Shown: positions 17,339 to 25,316 of the stretch, piece by piece | Layout of the letters: each line of letters opens with the position of its first letter | Numbering within the stretch: position 1 is the first letter of the stretch | Assembly (NCBI RefSeq): GCF_014202765.1 | Contig: NZ_JACHHN010000008.1 | Span: 124,001-188,000 of the forward strand | Length of the DNA: 64,000 bases | Source of the DNA: Silvimonas terrae | GTDB taxonomy: Bacteria; Pseudomonadota; Gammaproteobacteria; Burkholderiales; Chitinibacteraceae | Direction: 5' to 3' | The notes under the pieces: generated by a model | What the model was told of the DNA's origin: nothing | Seen by the model: only the letters and a program-made list of their open reading frames with translations | Databases searched by the model: none | Made by a program: the position numbers and the translations under genes

Positions 17339-17984
17339 GCGTCTTCCTGTCGATCAAGGGCCAGACAAGCCGCATCCAGTGTCCCACCTCCCGCCGGGCA
17401 AGGCGCGCAGGGCAGACTGATATGGGTGTCGGACTATGCCTACGTCATCAGATCACTATGGCAGGTGAGCAAGACCTCTGCCGGTGTGAACCAGCCCATA
17501 ACGGCTTTATGCAGCAGTTTGCTACGCGATCGGCCCATCGGGCCTGTGCCGTTCAACAGAGGGCAGCGTCTTGCTTTATTGCGATACAACAGATGGGGTA
17601 GAGCCGAATGAAACGTAAAAAATCCCCATCACGTAGTGTCTGACGTACAAAAATCAGCATTGGCTGATGAACGGCCGCAAAGCGGGTGCGTTGTGCTGCA
17701 AGGCGCATTCCGGCTGGAAAGCCGCCTTACAAAGCCGCCTGTCTGACCCTCGTTTTGTAAGACTCTTCCTGCGTGGTGACGGCCGCTTGTATCCGACTAA
17801 CGGAACGGGCGCATATATAACGCATTTCGCATATAAGAGCGCTATGATATGGCGCATCATCTCAGGGTCGGGTTTGTGGTAGTGCGCTTTTTGGACCACT
17901 GGCCGGAGCTGATCGAACTGCACGTCAACGCACGGGTTTGCACGCTTCCTTTACGCAAAGGTTTTGAATAAAAAGGGGAAATAG
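17339..17984. other. Long intergenic region upstream of the OFA transporter operon
   Basis: 646 bases between the divergent lipocalin and OFA transporter genes. Small open frames (for example 17667-17882) have no ribosome site or recognisable domain. The final 180 bases contain the AT-rich repeat listed separately and probably the operon promoter. Confidence 0.5.
17811..17836 (+). promoter_or_regulatory. Tandem GCATATA motif, candidate regulator site
   Basis: GCATATATAACG at 17811 and GCATATAA at 17829, 18 bp apart, about 150 bp before the transporter start. The ATATAACG character resembles molybdate-responsive ModE sites, which would fit a molybdoenzyme operon, but the match is loose. Confidence 0.3.
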
Positions 17985-19310
17985 ATGGGTTTTGCCGCAA
18001 CACTGGACAAGAACCTCAGTATTGCCAAGCCGGAATTCAACCGTTGGTTGATTCCACCGGCCGCACTGGCGATTCACTTGTCGATCGGTCAGGCGTACGC
18101 GTTTTCGGTGTTCAATGCACCGCTGAACAAAGCTTACGGCTGGAGCATTCCTTCGCTGGGCTGGATTTTCTCTCTGGCCATCGTTTTTCTGGGGCTGTCT
18201 GCCGCATTTGGCGGCAAGTGGCTGGAACGTGTTGGCCCGCGCGCCACCATGTTTACCGCTGCGCTGTGCTTTGGCGGTGGTTTCCTGGTCTCGGCACTTG
18301 GCATCTCTACGCAGCAACTGTGGTTGCTGTATCTGGGTTACGGCGTGCTGGGTGGTGTGGGTCTGGGTCTGGGTTATGTCTCGCCCGTGTCCACGCTGAT
18401 CAAGTGGTTCCCGGATCGTCGTGGCATGGCCACCGGTCTGGCCATTATGGGTTTTGGCGGTGGTGCCATGATTGGCGCGCCGCTGGCCGTGTACCTGATG
18501 GACAAATTCAAGTCTGACGCCGGTCCTGGCATTGCCGAGACCTTTGTGTTCATGGGCCTGATCTATACGGTGTCGATGCTGATTGGCGCGTTCACCGTGC
18601 GTCTGCCGGCACCGGGCTGGAAGCCGGAAGGTTTCGTTGAAAAAGAAGACCCGAAGAAACTGGCCAGCCACGTTTACGTGGATGCCGACACCGCCCTGAA
18701 AACCCCGCAGTTCTGGCTGATGTGGGCTGTGCTGTGCCTGAACGTGACGGCCGGTATTGGCGTGCTGGGTCAGGCCTCGTTGATGATTCAGGAAGTGTTC
18801 AAGGGTTCCGTGACGGCCGCTGCTGCCGCCGGTTTCGTTGGCCTGCTGTCCATCTTCAACATGGGTGGCCGCTTCTTCTGGTCCAGCGTGTCTGACCTGA
18901 TCGGCCGCAAGACCACCTACCTGGTGTTCCTGCTGCTGGGTGCCGTGCTGTACGCGCTGGTGCCGACCGTCGGCGCGGGTAGCGTAGCGCTGTTTGTGGG
19001 CCTGTATGCCGTGATCCTGTCGATGTATGGCGGCGGCTTTGCCACCATCCCGGCTTATCTGTCCGACAAGTTTGGTACGCGTTACGTGGGCGCCATCCAC
19101 GGCCGTTTGCTGACCGCATGGTCTGCTGCCGGCGTGCTGGGCCCGGTGATCGTGAACTACATGCGTGATTACCAGATCAGCCAGGGTGTCGCCAAGGCTT
19201 CGGCCTATAGCACCACCATGTATGTGATGGCCGGCCTGTTGATCGTGGGTTTTATCTGCAATGCGCTGATCACCAACGTCGACGAAAAATTCATCTCTCG
19301 TGAGGACTAA
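17985..19310 (+). CDS. OFA-family (oxalate/formate antiporter) MFS transporter
   Basis: A 441-residue, 12-helix major facilitator of the OFA group. It shows NRWLIPPAALAIHLSIGQAYAFSVF in helix 1, the GLGLGYVSPVSTLIKWFPDRRGMATG loop between helices 4 and 5 that is diagnostic for OxlT relatives, and PQFWLMWAVLCLNV at helix 7. The ATG at 17985 follows AAAGGGGAAA. Within this family OxlT exchanges oxalate for formate. The neighbours here (a formate-dehydrogenase-like molybdoenzyme and FdhD) favour formate or a related small acid as substrate. A 34-residue membrane protein follows after 3 bases. Confidence 0.9.
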   Translation: MGFAATLDKNLSIAKPEFNRWLIPPAALAIHLSIGQAYAFSVFNAPLNKAYGWSIPSLGWIFSLAIVFLGLSAAFGGKWLERVGPRATMFTAALCFGGGFLVSALGISTQQLWLLYLGYGVLGGVGLGLGYVSPVSTLIKWFPDRRGMATGLAIMGFGGGAMIGAPLAVYLMDKFKSDAGPGIAETFVFMGLIYTVSMLIGAFTVRLPAPGWKPEGFVEKEDPKKLASHVYVDADTALKTPQFWLMWAVLCLNVTAGIGVLGQASLMIQEVFKGSVTAAAAAGFVGLLSIFNMGGRFFWSSVSDLIGRKTTYLVFLLLGAVLYALVPTVGAGSVALFVGLYAVILSMYGGGFATIPAYLSDKFGTRYVGAIHGRLLTAWSAAGVLGPVIVNYMRDYQISQGVAKASAYSTTMYVMAGLLIVGFICNALITNVDEKFISRED

Positions 19311-19313
19311 GAC

Positions 19314-19418
19314 ATGACCGCCAAGATCAAAGGTCTGTTGCTGTGGGCCTATGTGCTGATTCCGCTGGCCTGGGGCGTGATCCAGACCATCAAGAAAACA
19401 GCAGCCCTGTTTGGCTAA
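19314..19418 (+). CDS. Small membrane partner of the OFA transporter
   Basis: A 34-residue protein, a single hydrophobic helix (LLLWAYVLIPLAWGVIQTI) with a basic C-terminal end. The start is 3 bases after the transporter stop, with GAGGA just upstream. Position, size and the PLAWGV motif match the MFS transporter small subunits that accompany OFA-type carriers in proteobacteria. It probably sits beside the transporter in the inner membrane. A terminator follows, so these two genes may also form their own transcript. Confidence 0.8.
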   Translation: MTAKIKGLLLWAYVLIPLAWGVIQTIKKTAALFG

Positions 19419-19450
19419 GTGGATGCGGGTGGACCAACCTGCATGACTCT

Positions 19451-19488
19451 CCGCCCCGTCCGCTTCATTGCGGCGGGGCGGCAAACCT
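19451..19488 (+). terminator. Terminator after the transporter pair
   Basis: CCGCCCCG and CGGGGCGG stem, loop of 15, then CAAACCTTTT. The T-run is short and offset, so read-through into the dehydrogenase gene is possible. Confidence 0.55.
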
Positions 19489-19589
19489 TTTGCCAGAACA
19501 TTTTGCTGTTGTCCTGCGTCAAACGCTTATTGAATAAGCGCCGCGGCCTGAGTATGTTGTGACAAGCGGTTTATCTGAGGTGGTTTTGA

Positions 19590-21863
19590 ATGAGCAAGCA
19601 AGCGATCAAGTTTTATAACCGACCGGCCGGAGGCTGGGGCGCACTCAAAAGCGTGTTGCACAGTATTCGTGAGCAAGGCGTCATGGTGCGCGGGATTCAC
19701 ACGCTGCTTAAACAAAACCAGCCTGACGGGTTTGATTGCCCTGGTTGCGCCTGGCCGGACAAAAACCATCACTCCACCTTTGAGTTCTGTGAAAACGGCG
19801 CCAAAGCCGTCGCGGCAGAAGCCACCGAGCGCCGCATCGACCGTGCGTTCTTTGCCCAGCACACCGTTGCCGAACTGAACGCGCAGGATGATTACTGGCT
19901 GGAAGCGCAAGGCCGCCTGACCGAACCCATGCGTTATGACGCCGCCACCGACCGCTATGTGGCCGTATCCTGGGATGAGGCGTTTGAACTGACTGCCAAG
20001 CACCTGAATGCTTTGGCCAGCCCGCATGAGGCGCTGTTTTACACCTCCGGCCGCACCTCTAACGAAGCCGCCTTCCTCTACCAGTTGTTTATCCGTGAAT
20101 TCGGCACCAACAATCTGCCCGATTGCTCCAATATGTGCCACGAGCCCTCTGGCACGGCCATGAAAGAGCAGATTGGCATTGGCAAGGGCACCGTCACGCT
20201 GGAAGACTTTGACCACGCCGAAGCCATCTTCATTTTTGGTCAGAATCCCGGCACCAATCACCCGCGCATGCTGGGTACGCTGCGGGAAGCCGCCAAGCGC
20301 GGCTGCCGCATTGTGGTGTTCAATCCGCTGCGTGAACGCGGTCTGGAACGCTTTGCCGATCCACAAAGCCCGCTGGATATGTTGTCCAGCAACGGCTCGA
20401 AAATTGCCTCCAGCTATTACCAGGTGCGCATTGGTGGCGATATGGCGGTGGCCATTGGCCTGGCCAAAGCCGTGGTGGAATCCGGCGTGATCGATGCCGA
20501 TTTTATTGAAGAGCACACCGCTGGTTTTGAAGATTTTCTGGCCATGCTGGATGCGCAGATGTGGGAGCACATCGAAGAACAGTCTGGCCTCTCGGAAGCG
20601 CAGATTCGCGACATTGCCGATATCTATATGGCCAGCAACGCCACCATTTGTACCTGGGGGATGGGCATCACCCAGCACAAGCACTCGGTGGCGACGATCC
20701 AGGCCATCATCAATCTGCTGCTGCTCAAGGGCAATATCGGCAAGCCAGGCGCGGGTGCGTGCCCGGTGCGCGGGCATTCCAATGTGCAGGGCGACCGCAC
20801 CATGGGTATCTACGAAAAGCCCTCGGTGGATTTTTTGAACAAACTGGGCAAGGCCTTTGATTTTGTCCCGCCGCAAGAACACGGCCACGATGTCGTGGGG
20901 GGCATTGAAGCCATGCTCAAGGGCGAGGCCAAGGTGTTTATCGGCATGGGCGGCAACTTTGCCGCTGCCACGCCGGATTCTGACCGCACCCGCGCCGGCT
21001 TGCGCCAGTGCGAACTGACCGTGCATGTCACCACCAAGCTCAACCGCTCTCATCTGGAGCACGGCAAGGACGCGCTGATCATGCCGTGCCTGGGCCGTAC
21101 CGAAGTGGACCAGCAAGCGGGCGGCGCGCAAGGTGTGACGGTGGAAGACTCCATGAGCATGGTGCATATCTCGGCCGGCATGAACGCGCCGGCGTCCGAA
21201 CACCTGCTGTCGGAGCCCGCCATTGTGGCGCGCATGGCCGCCGCCACGCTCAAACACAGCAAGACACCATGGCTGTGGATGATCGAAGACTACGACCGTA
21301 TCCGCGACAAGATTGGCGAGGTCATCGACGGCTTTGCCGACTTCAACCACCGCGTGCACGTGCCGGGCGGTTTCTATCTGGGTAACTCCGCACGGGATCG
21401 CAAATGGGTGACGGCGACTGGCAAGGCCCTGTTTGCCACCAACCCGGTGCCGGGCGACATGCCGATTACCACGCTGCGCCGCCAGCATACGGACAAACAG
21501 ATTTTCAACCTGATGACCGTGCGTAGCCACGACCAGTACAACACCACCATCTACGGTCTGGATGACCGCTATCGGGGCGTGTTTGGTCAGCGCCGCGTGT
21601 GTTTCATCAACAAGCACGATCTGGAAAAAATGGGCTTCACCGCCGGCCAGTGGGTGGATATGACCTCTGTCTGGCACGATGGTGAACGCGTAGCGCCGCG
21701 CTTCAAACTGGTGGAATACGATATCCCGCCGGGCTGCCTGGCCAGTTACTACCCGGAAACCAATAACCTGGTGCCGCTGGACAGCATGGCCGATCGTGCC
21801 CGCACGCCGGCCTCCAAATCCGTGCCGGTGGTGCTGACCCTGTCGGCAGACCAGGCCGCTTGA
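19590..21863 (+). CDS. FdhF/YdeP-family molybdopterin oxidoreductase (formate dehydrogenase-like)
   Basis: A 757-residue cytoplasmic molybdoenzyme of the YdeP type. The N-terminal segment has only three clustered Cys (C50, C53, C67; CPGCAWPD), unlike the four-Cys [4Fe-4S] domain of classical formate dehydrogenases. The probable molybdenum ligand region is CSNMCHEPSG (179-188), with Cys183 in place of selenocysteine. Later come GQNPGTNHPRM, GMGITQHKHSV and the C-terminal pterin-binding YYPETNNLVPLD. The ribosome site (GAGGTGG) is good. With fdhD downstream and an OFA carrier upstream, formate oxidation is the most economical role, although E. coli YdeP is linked to acid resistance. Confidence 0.88.
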   Translation: MSKQAIKFYNRPAGGWGALKSVLHSIREQGVMVRGIHTLLKQNQPDGFDCPGCAWPDKNHHSTFEFCENGAKAVAAEATERRIDRAFFAQHTVAELNAQDDYWLEAQGRLTEPMRYDAATDRYVAVSWDEAFELTAKHLNALASPHEALFYTSGRTSNEAAFLYQLFIREFGTNNLPDCSNMCHEPSGTAMKEQIGIGKGTVTLEDFDHAEAIFIFGQNPGTNHPRMLGTLREAAKRGCRIVVFNPLRERGLERFADPQSPLDMLSSNGSKIASSYYQVRIGGDMAVAIGLAKAVVESGVIDADFIEEHTAGFEDFLAMLDAQMWEHIEEQSGLSEAQIRDIADIYMASNATICTWGMGITQHKHSVATIQAIINLLLLKGNIGKPGAGACPVRGHSNVQGDRTMGIYEKPSVDFLNKLGKAFDFVPPQEHGHDVVGGIEAMLKGEAKVFIGMGGNFAAATPDSDRTRAGLRQCELTVHVTTKLNRSHLEHGKDALIMPCLGRTEVDQQAGGAQGVTVEDSMSMVHISAGMNAPASEHLLSEPAIVARMAAATLKHSKTPWLWMIEDYDRIRDKIGEVIDGFADFNHRVHVPGGFYLGNSARDRKWVTATGKALFATNPVPGDMPITTLRRQHTDKQIFNLMTVRSHDQYNTTIYGLDDRYRGVFGQRRVCFINKHDLEKMGFTAGQWVDMTSVWHDGERVAPRFKLVEYDIPPGCLASYYPETNNLVPLDSMADRARTPASKSVPVVLTLSADQAA

Positions 21864-21880
21864 GCCCAGGTGCATGAATC

Positions 21881-22108
21881 ATGGAAGAAACGCTGATTGC
21901 CATCATGGCCTTGCTGGCCGGGCAAGATGGCTTGTCAGACCACCAGGTCGGCAAGAAACTGGAGCTGGGCATGAGCCAGCTTAACCGCGCCCTGACCGTA
22001 CTGACCGCCGCCACCCAGGCAGACGGTCAGGCACTGGTGCGCACCCAGCAAGACGGCAAACGCCGCACACTTTGGCTGACCGAAGCGGGGAGGGCACTGT
22101 GTCCATAA
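21881..22108 (+). CDS. Small winged-helix-like protein between dehydrogenase and fdhD
   Basis: A 75-residue protein starting 17 bases after the molybdoenzyme and overlapping fdhD by 10 bases, so all three are co-translated. The order of elements suggests a winged helix: helix (LIAIMALLAG), DGLSDHQVGKKLELGMSQLNRAL as helix-turn-helix, then a beta wing ALVRTQQDGKRRTLWLTEAG. That would make it a small DNA-binding or assembly protein. I do not know a named family. The overlap with fdhD argues that it is a real gene. Confidence 0.75.
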   Translation: MEETLIAIMALLAGQDGLSDHQVGKKLELGMSQLNRALTVLTAATQADGQALVRTQQDGKRRTLWLTEAGRALCP

Positions 22109-22914
22109 CCGCGCTGCTTGATTTGCCGCTGCCCGCAGAATCCACCCGCGTAGAGGCGCTGCGTATTGATCGGGGCCAGACTGAGCTGCGCCCGGAAACC
22201 CTGGCCGAAGAAACGCCGGTGGCGCTGGTGTTCAATGGCATCTCTCATGCCGTCATGATGGCCAGCCCGCTGGACCTGGAAGACTTTGCGCTGGGCTTTG
22301 CCCTGACCGAAGGTATTATCGCCCGTCCCGGCGAATTGCTGGATCTGGACGTCGTGCCGGTGGCGGATGGCGTGCAGGTAGAAATCCGCATTCCGGAGCA
22401 ACGTTTTGCCGCACTCAAGGAACACCGCCGCAACCTGACCGGCCGCACGGGTTGTGGTCTGTGCGGGCAGGATTCTCTGGAAAACGTCATCCGGCCGATT
22501 GCCGCCCTGCCGCGCGCCACGCCCATGCCGTTTACCGATGTGCTGACCGCCATGGATCAATTGGGCGCGCTGCAACCGTTGAATCTGGCCACCGGTGCGG
22601 CACATGCCGCTGGCTGGTGGCATGCAGGTAGCATTGTGGTGCGGGAAGACATTGGCCGGCATAACGCGCTGGATAAAGTGATTGGTGCCGTCGCCCGCCA
22701 ACCCGTGCGGGATGGCGTACTGGTGATCAGCTCACGCGCCTCTTACGAGATGGTCCACAAGGCCGCCGCAGCCGGTTTCGGCATCCTGGCGGCCATCTCC
22801 GCCCCCACCGCACTGGCGGTGCGACTGGCGCAAGATACCGGCGTAACGCTGGCCGGTTTTGTGCGCGGCGAGCGTCTCACCGTCTACAGTCACCCGGAAC
22901 GGATTATCACGTAA
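22099..22914 (+). CDS. fdhD: FdhD, sulfurtransferase for formate dehydrogenase
   Basis: A 271-residue FdhD. It carries sulfur from IscS to the molybdenum cofactor before insertion into formate dehydrogenase. The catalytic CxxC loop is in TGRTGCGLCG (C119, C122). The family blocks EDFALGFALTEGII, REDIGRHNALDKVIG and LVISSRASYEMV are present. A GTG start at 22099 lies inside the end of the preceding small gene, with GGGGAGGG upstream. Its presence directly after the YdeP-type enzyme indicates that enzyme needs a sulfurated cofactor. Confidence 0.93.
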   Translation: MSITALLDLPLPAESTRVEALRIDRGQTELRPETLAEETPVALVFNGISHAVMMASPLDLEDFALGFALTEGIIARPGELLDLDVVPVADGVQVEIRIPEQRFAALKEHRRNLTGRTGCGLCGQDSLENVIRPIAALPRATPMPFTDVLTAMDQLGALQPLNLATGAAHAAGWWHAGSIVVREDIGRHNALDKVIGAVARQPVRDGVLVISSRASYEMVHKAAAAGFGILAAISAPTALAVRLAQDTGVTLAGFVRGERLTVYSHPERIIT

Positions 22915-22920
22915 TCCCTA

Positions 22921-23030
22921 CGTAGCCCGGATGAAGCCGAAGGCGAGAATCCGGGGTTGTACCGTTGGCAGGTTCTTGTTCACAGTGCCACCCCGGATTC
23001 CCGGCCTGAGGGCCTTCATCCGGGCTACGG
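22921..23030. repeat. Family A inverted pair
   Basis: CGTAGCCCGGATGAAG...AATCCGGGG and its reverse complement, about 40 bases apart, just after fdhD. On RNA this would form a long stem-loop and may end the transcript. Confidence 0.85.
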
Positions 23031-23063
23031 GGTCTGTTTTCTTACGCATTGCAAGGCGATCTG

Positions 23064-23450
23064 ATGACCATTCGCATTGTCAGACTGGGCTCCCCGCGCG
23101 CCAAAGATGAAGGCGTGCGTATTGGCACCGTCCGCCGACCACCACGCGGCGTACCCAAGGCCGAATTTGCCAGCCGGGATTTTTACGACATCTGGTACCC
23201 CATGCTCTCTCCGGCACCCGAACTGGTGCAGGAAGCCCAGGCCGCCCATGATCAGGCGGGATGGGACCGGTTTGTGAAGCACTTTCGCAAACAAATGAGC
23301 GAGGCCGAACCCAGCCGCACGCTGGACTTGCTGGCCGCGCTATCCCATCAAAGCCACTTTGCCATTGGCTGCTATTGCGAAGACGAAGCCCACTGCCACC
23401 GCAGCGTGCTGCGCCAATTGCTGGCCGAGCGCGGCGCGGATCTGGCTTAG
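23064..23450 (+). CDS. DUF488 domain protein
   Basis: A 128-residue cytoplasmic protein. The start at 23064 follows AAGG. The sequence VRLGSPRAKDEGVRIGTVRRPPRGVPK, the DIWYPMLSP stretch and the Cys/His-rich end GCYCEDEAHCHRSVL are diagnostic of DUF488 (YeaO-like). Function is unknown; the Cys/His cluster suggests metal binding or a reactive site. The stop region overlaps the convergent hemerythrin-like gene by 4 bases. Confidence 0.9.
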   Translation: MTIRIVRLGSPRAKDEGVRIGTVRRPPRGVPKAEFASRDFYDIWYPMLSPAPELVQEAQAAHDQAGWDRFVKHFRKQMSEAEPSRTLDLLAALSHQSHFAIGCYCEDEAHCHRSVLRQLLAERGADLA

Positions 23451-23989
23451 TGTGTGGGATTGGTTATGGCTTCATCCCGCAGCGCATGTTGCAAAGCCAG
23501 TATCTGATCGCCCAAAGCGTTCAGATTCAGCGTGCCCAGTGCACGGATCAGCGGAAACAGGTTGTCTTCTTCTTCCGCAAAGTGCAGCGCCACATAATCG
23601 GCCAGTACCTTGAAGCGCGCTTCAAACAACGGATGATCGGCTGGCGTGACATCCAGATGCGCAATCAGCGCATTGCAACTGGCATGCTCTACCAGCGCCT
23701 CATCAATCAGATGGCCGCGTTTGTGTAACGCGGCTCTGGCGGCGGGGTAGAACAACTGTTCCTCGACTTGCGAATGCCAGGCTAGCAGGCGGCAGGTTTG
23801 CTGTACCAGCGACTTTTTCTGGGCATTTGAAAACAGATACTTGCGCCGCTTGTACTCCGTAAACATTTGCAGGATGGTGGCATGTTCGGCGGTCAGCAAA
23901 AAGGTCGCGCGGTCATGCGTCAACGCTGCGCCCGTAGTCACCGCAGCGCCACTGGCGTTCCGGTGGTTGAGCTGGGGAAAGGACGGCAT
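23447..23989 (-). CDS. Hemerythrin HHE-domain protein
   Basis: A 180-residue protein with a four-helix HHE domain after a ~30-residue variable N-terminus. Candidate iron ligands are spread as in the family: EHATILQMF, WHSQVEEQLFYP, EHASCNALIAHLD and LHFAEEEDNLFP. Such proteins bind a di-iron centre and sense or carry oxygen or nitric oxide, or help repair iron centres. Good ribosome site (GGAGA). Convergent with the DUF488 gene, without other partners. Confidence 0.88.
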   Translation of the reverse strand: MPSFPQLNHRNASGAAVTTGAALTHDRATFLLTAEHATILQMFTEYKRRKYLFSNAQKKSLVQQTCRLLAWHSQVEEQLFYPAARAALHKRGHLIDEALVEHASCNALIAHLDVTPADHPLFEARFKVLADYVALHFAEEEDNLFPLIRALGTLNLNALGDQILALQHALRDEAITNPTH

Positions 23990-24240
23990 GGCGTTCTCCG
24001 GGCAGATGGCGGAAGTCCTGATTGATGGTAATCACCACTGCTGGCGATTGTTGTCGGTGTGGGGCGCATTTGGCTGCAGGGTTTTGCGACGGTCGTCCTA
24101 CAGGTGTGGGTGTCAGGGGGCTGGCTGGGCGGGGCGTTTGACCTTGCTTGCTGCTTTGTTATTCCCGACCGCAGCGGCCGGCCTTGGGGGGAGTTCAGCT
24201 ACGGTATTTGCGAGGATATGACTGCCTGTTTTGTTCCACT

Positions 24241-24585
24241 GACTCGTCATTCCGGCCTTGAGCCGGAATCCAGCGGGCCGCCGTAGGTGGCCTTTGCAAT
24301 GCGGGCAGTAGGGTGGATTCGGAGCGAAGCGACAATCCACCATTGCGATGTGTTAGCGCCTTCGGCGCGGATGTGAAAAGCATTTGATACCGGCGGTGGC
24401 CGGAGCACGTCACTTTCTTTGCGTCGCCACCTCGGCGGCCCCAAAGAAAGTAACCAAAGAAAGGCGACCCCAGCCGGGCGGCCCTCCGGGCTTCCCTCAG
24501 TCGGTCGGGAGCCTAAGGGCACCCTCCACTCCCTCGGCGCTTGGCTTTAACGGGGGAGGAAAATCAAAACCAACCCCAACCCCGC
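24241..24585 (+). repeat. Composite repeat, copy 1 (inverted relative to 34.8-35.2 kb)
   Basis: Contains a 21-base dRS3-like element (24249-24269), a block with GGTGGATTCGGAGCGAAGCG and TTAGCGCCTTCGGCGC, then a family B core (ACTTTCTTTG...CAAAGAAAGT, GGCGACCC). A near-identical reverse-complement copy lies at 34825-35151. No gene is supported from 23990 to 25133. Confidence 0.85.
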
Positions 24586-24631
24586 AAACCATCTGCCCGC
24601 AAGAACGGTTCACCCCGCCAACCACTACGTC

Positions 24632-24716
24632 ATTCCGGCGACCGCCGGAATCCAGCTACGCCATCCGCAAATACCACGCCGTAGCCCGGATGAAGCAAAG
24701 CGAGAATCCGGGGTTG
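24632..24716. repeat. dRS3-like 20-mer and family A single arm
   Basis: ATTCCG-N8-CGGAAT at 24632-24651, then one GTAGCCCGGATGAAG...AATCCGGGG arm at 24681-24715. Confidence 0.75.
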
Positions 24717-24899
24717 CCGCGCTGGCATAGGCGCTTTTTATAGAGCTCCCCTTCGACCCCGACGGCATATTTACTTAGGCAAGCCCGGTTGATCATGATC
24801 AAATACCAGGGTGATTGCGTAAGGCCCACTCCTAAATCGGATCAACCCGATGTGGCACAACGCCAGCGCTAGGCAAGATGGCTGCGCCGCGTGTAACAA

Positions 24900-25133
24900 C
24901 GCGGTCGGGTTTGACGACCCGGTTCTAGTAGGCCGATGACTGCAATCACACTTGATGTGGCTTTTTTTGCGCTCATTGGTTCGCTTTGGCACGTCCGTAT
25001 CTACGGCGGGCCGGGCGGGGAGACCTTCGGGTCTACCGGTTGCCTACTTGCCGGTTCGTCAACCTCGTCCGGTTCCGCCACCTCATTTGACGATGGGGTG
25101 CGGGGCTCTAACGACCAAGTAGGAGTCCACATC
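24900..25133 (+). promoter_or_regulatory. Structured leader RNA upstream of two small genes
   Basis: At least four hairpins in a row precede the small gene at 25134: CGGGT/ACCCG (24906-24921); AGACC-TTCG-GGTCT with a UUCG tetraloop (25021-25034); ACCGG/CCGGT (25035-25055); and CCGC-C-ACCTCAT/ATGGGGT-GCGG (25075-25103). The arrangement and the CGGCGGGCCGGG, TTCGTCAACCTCGTCC and TCCGCCACC blocks resemble, from memory, leaders in front of small DUF3077/DUF6124-type genes in Pseudomonas. The frame reads open across it, but the 66 codons before 25134 look like translated RNA structure rather than protein. Confidence 0.6.
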
Positions 25134-25316
25134 ATGCACGCTCCCCAAGGAATTCCCGCGCCACCCCGGTGTATCCGCAATCCGCTCCGCCGTACCCGAT
25201 CCTTCCGCCACCCGCTTTTCGGCCACGCCGTACTCTGCTTTGCCGCCAGTCTGGATGCCAGCCGCGCCATGCATGGCGGTTTCAGGGCCGCAGACCTACG
25301 CGGAGGCCGATCATGA
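25134..25316 (+). CDS. Small Arg/Pro-rich protein, unknown
   Basis: A 60-residue open frame with a good ribosome site (AGGAG, 7 bases before the ATG), placed just after the structured leader. It overlaps the next gene by ATGA. The product is basic and Pro-rich (APPRCIRNPLRRTRSFRHPL) with a short hydrophobic patch (FGHAVLCFAASL). No family recognised. It may be a coupling peptide whose translation controls the downstream gene rather than a functional protein. Confidence 0.45.
   Translation: MHAPQGIPAPPRCIRNPLRRTRSFRHPLFGHAVLCFAASLDASRAMHGGFRAADLRGGRS

Noticed and set aside
19527-21875. 782-codon open frame on the minus strand
   Set aside because: Exactly antisense to the FdhF/YdeP-type gene, no domain, His/Gly/Val-rich composition typical of a codon-position shadow.
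24936-25133. N-terminal 66 codons of the open frame crossing the leader
   Set aside because: The region folds into consecutive hairpins and lacks a ribosome site; only the part from 25134, which has an AGGAG site, is called.
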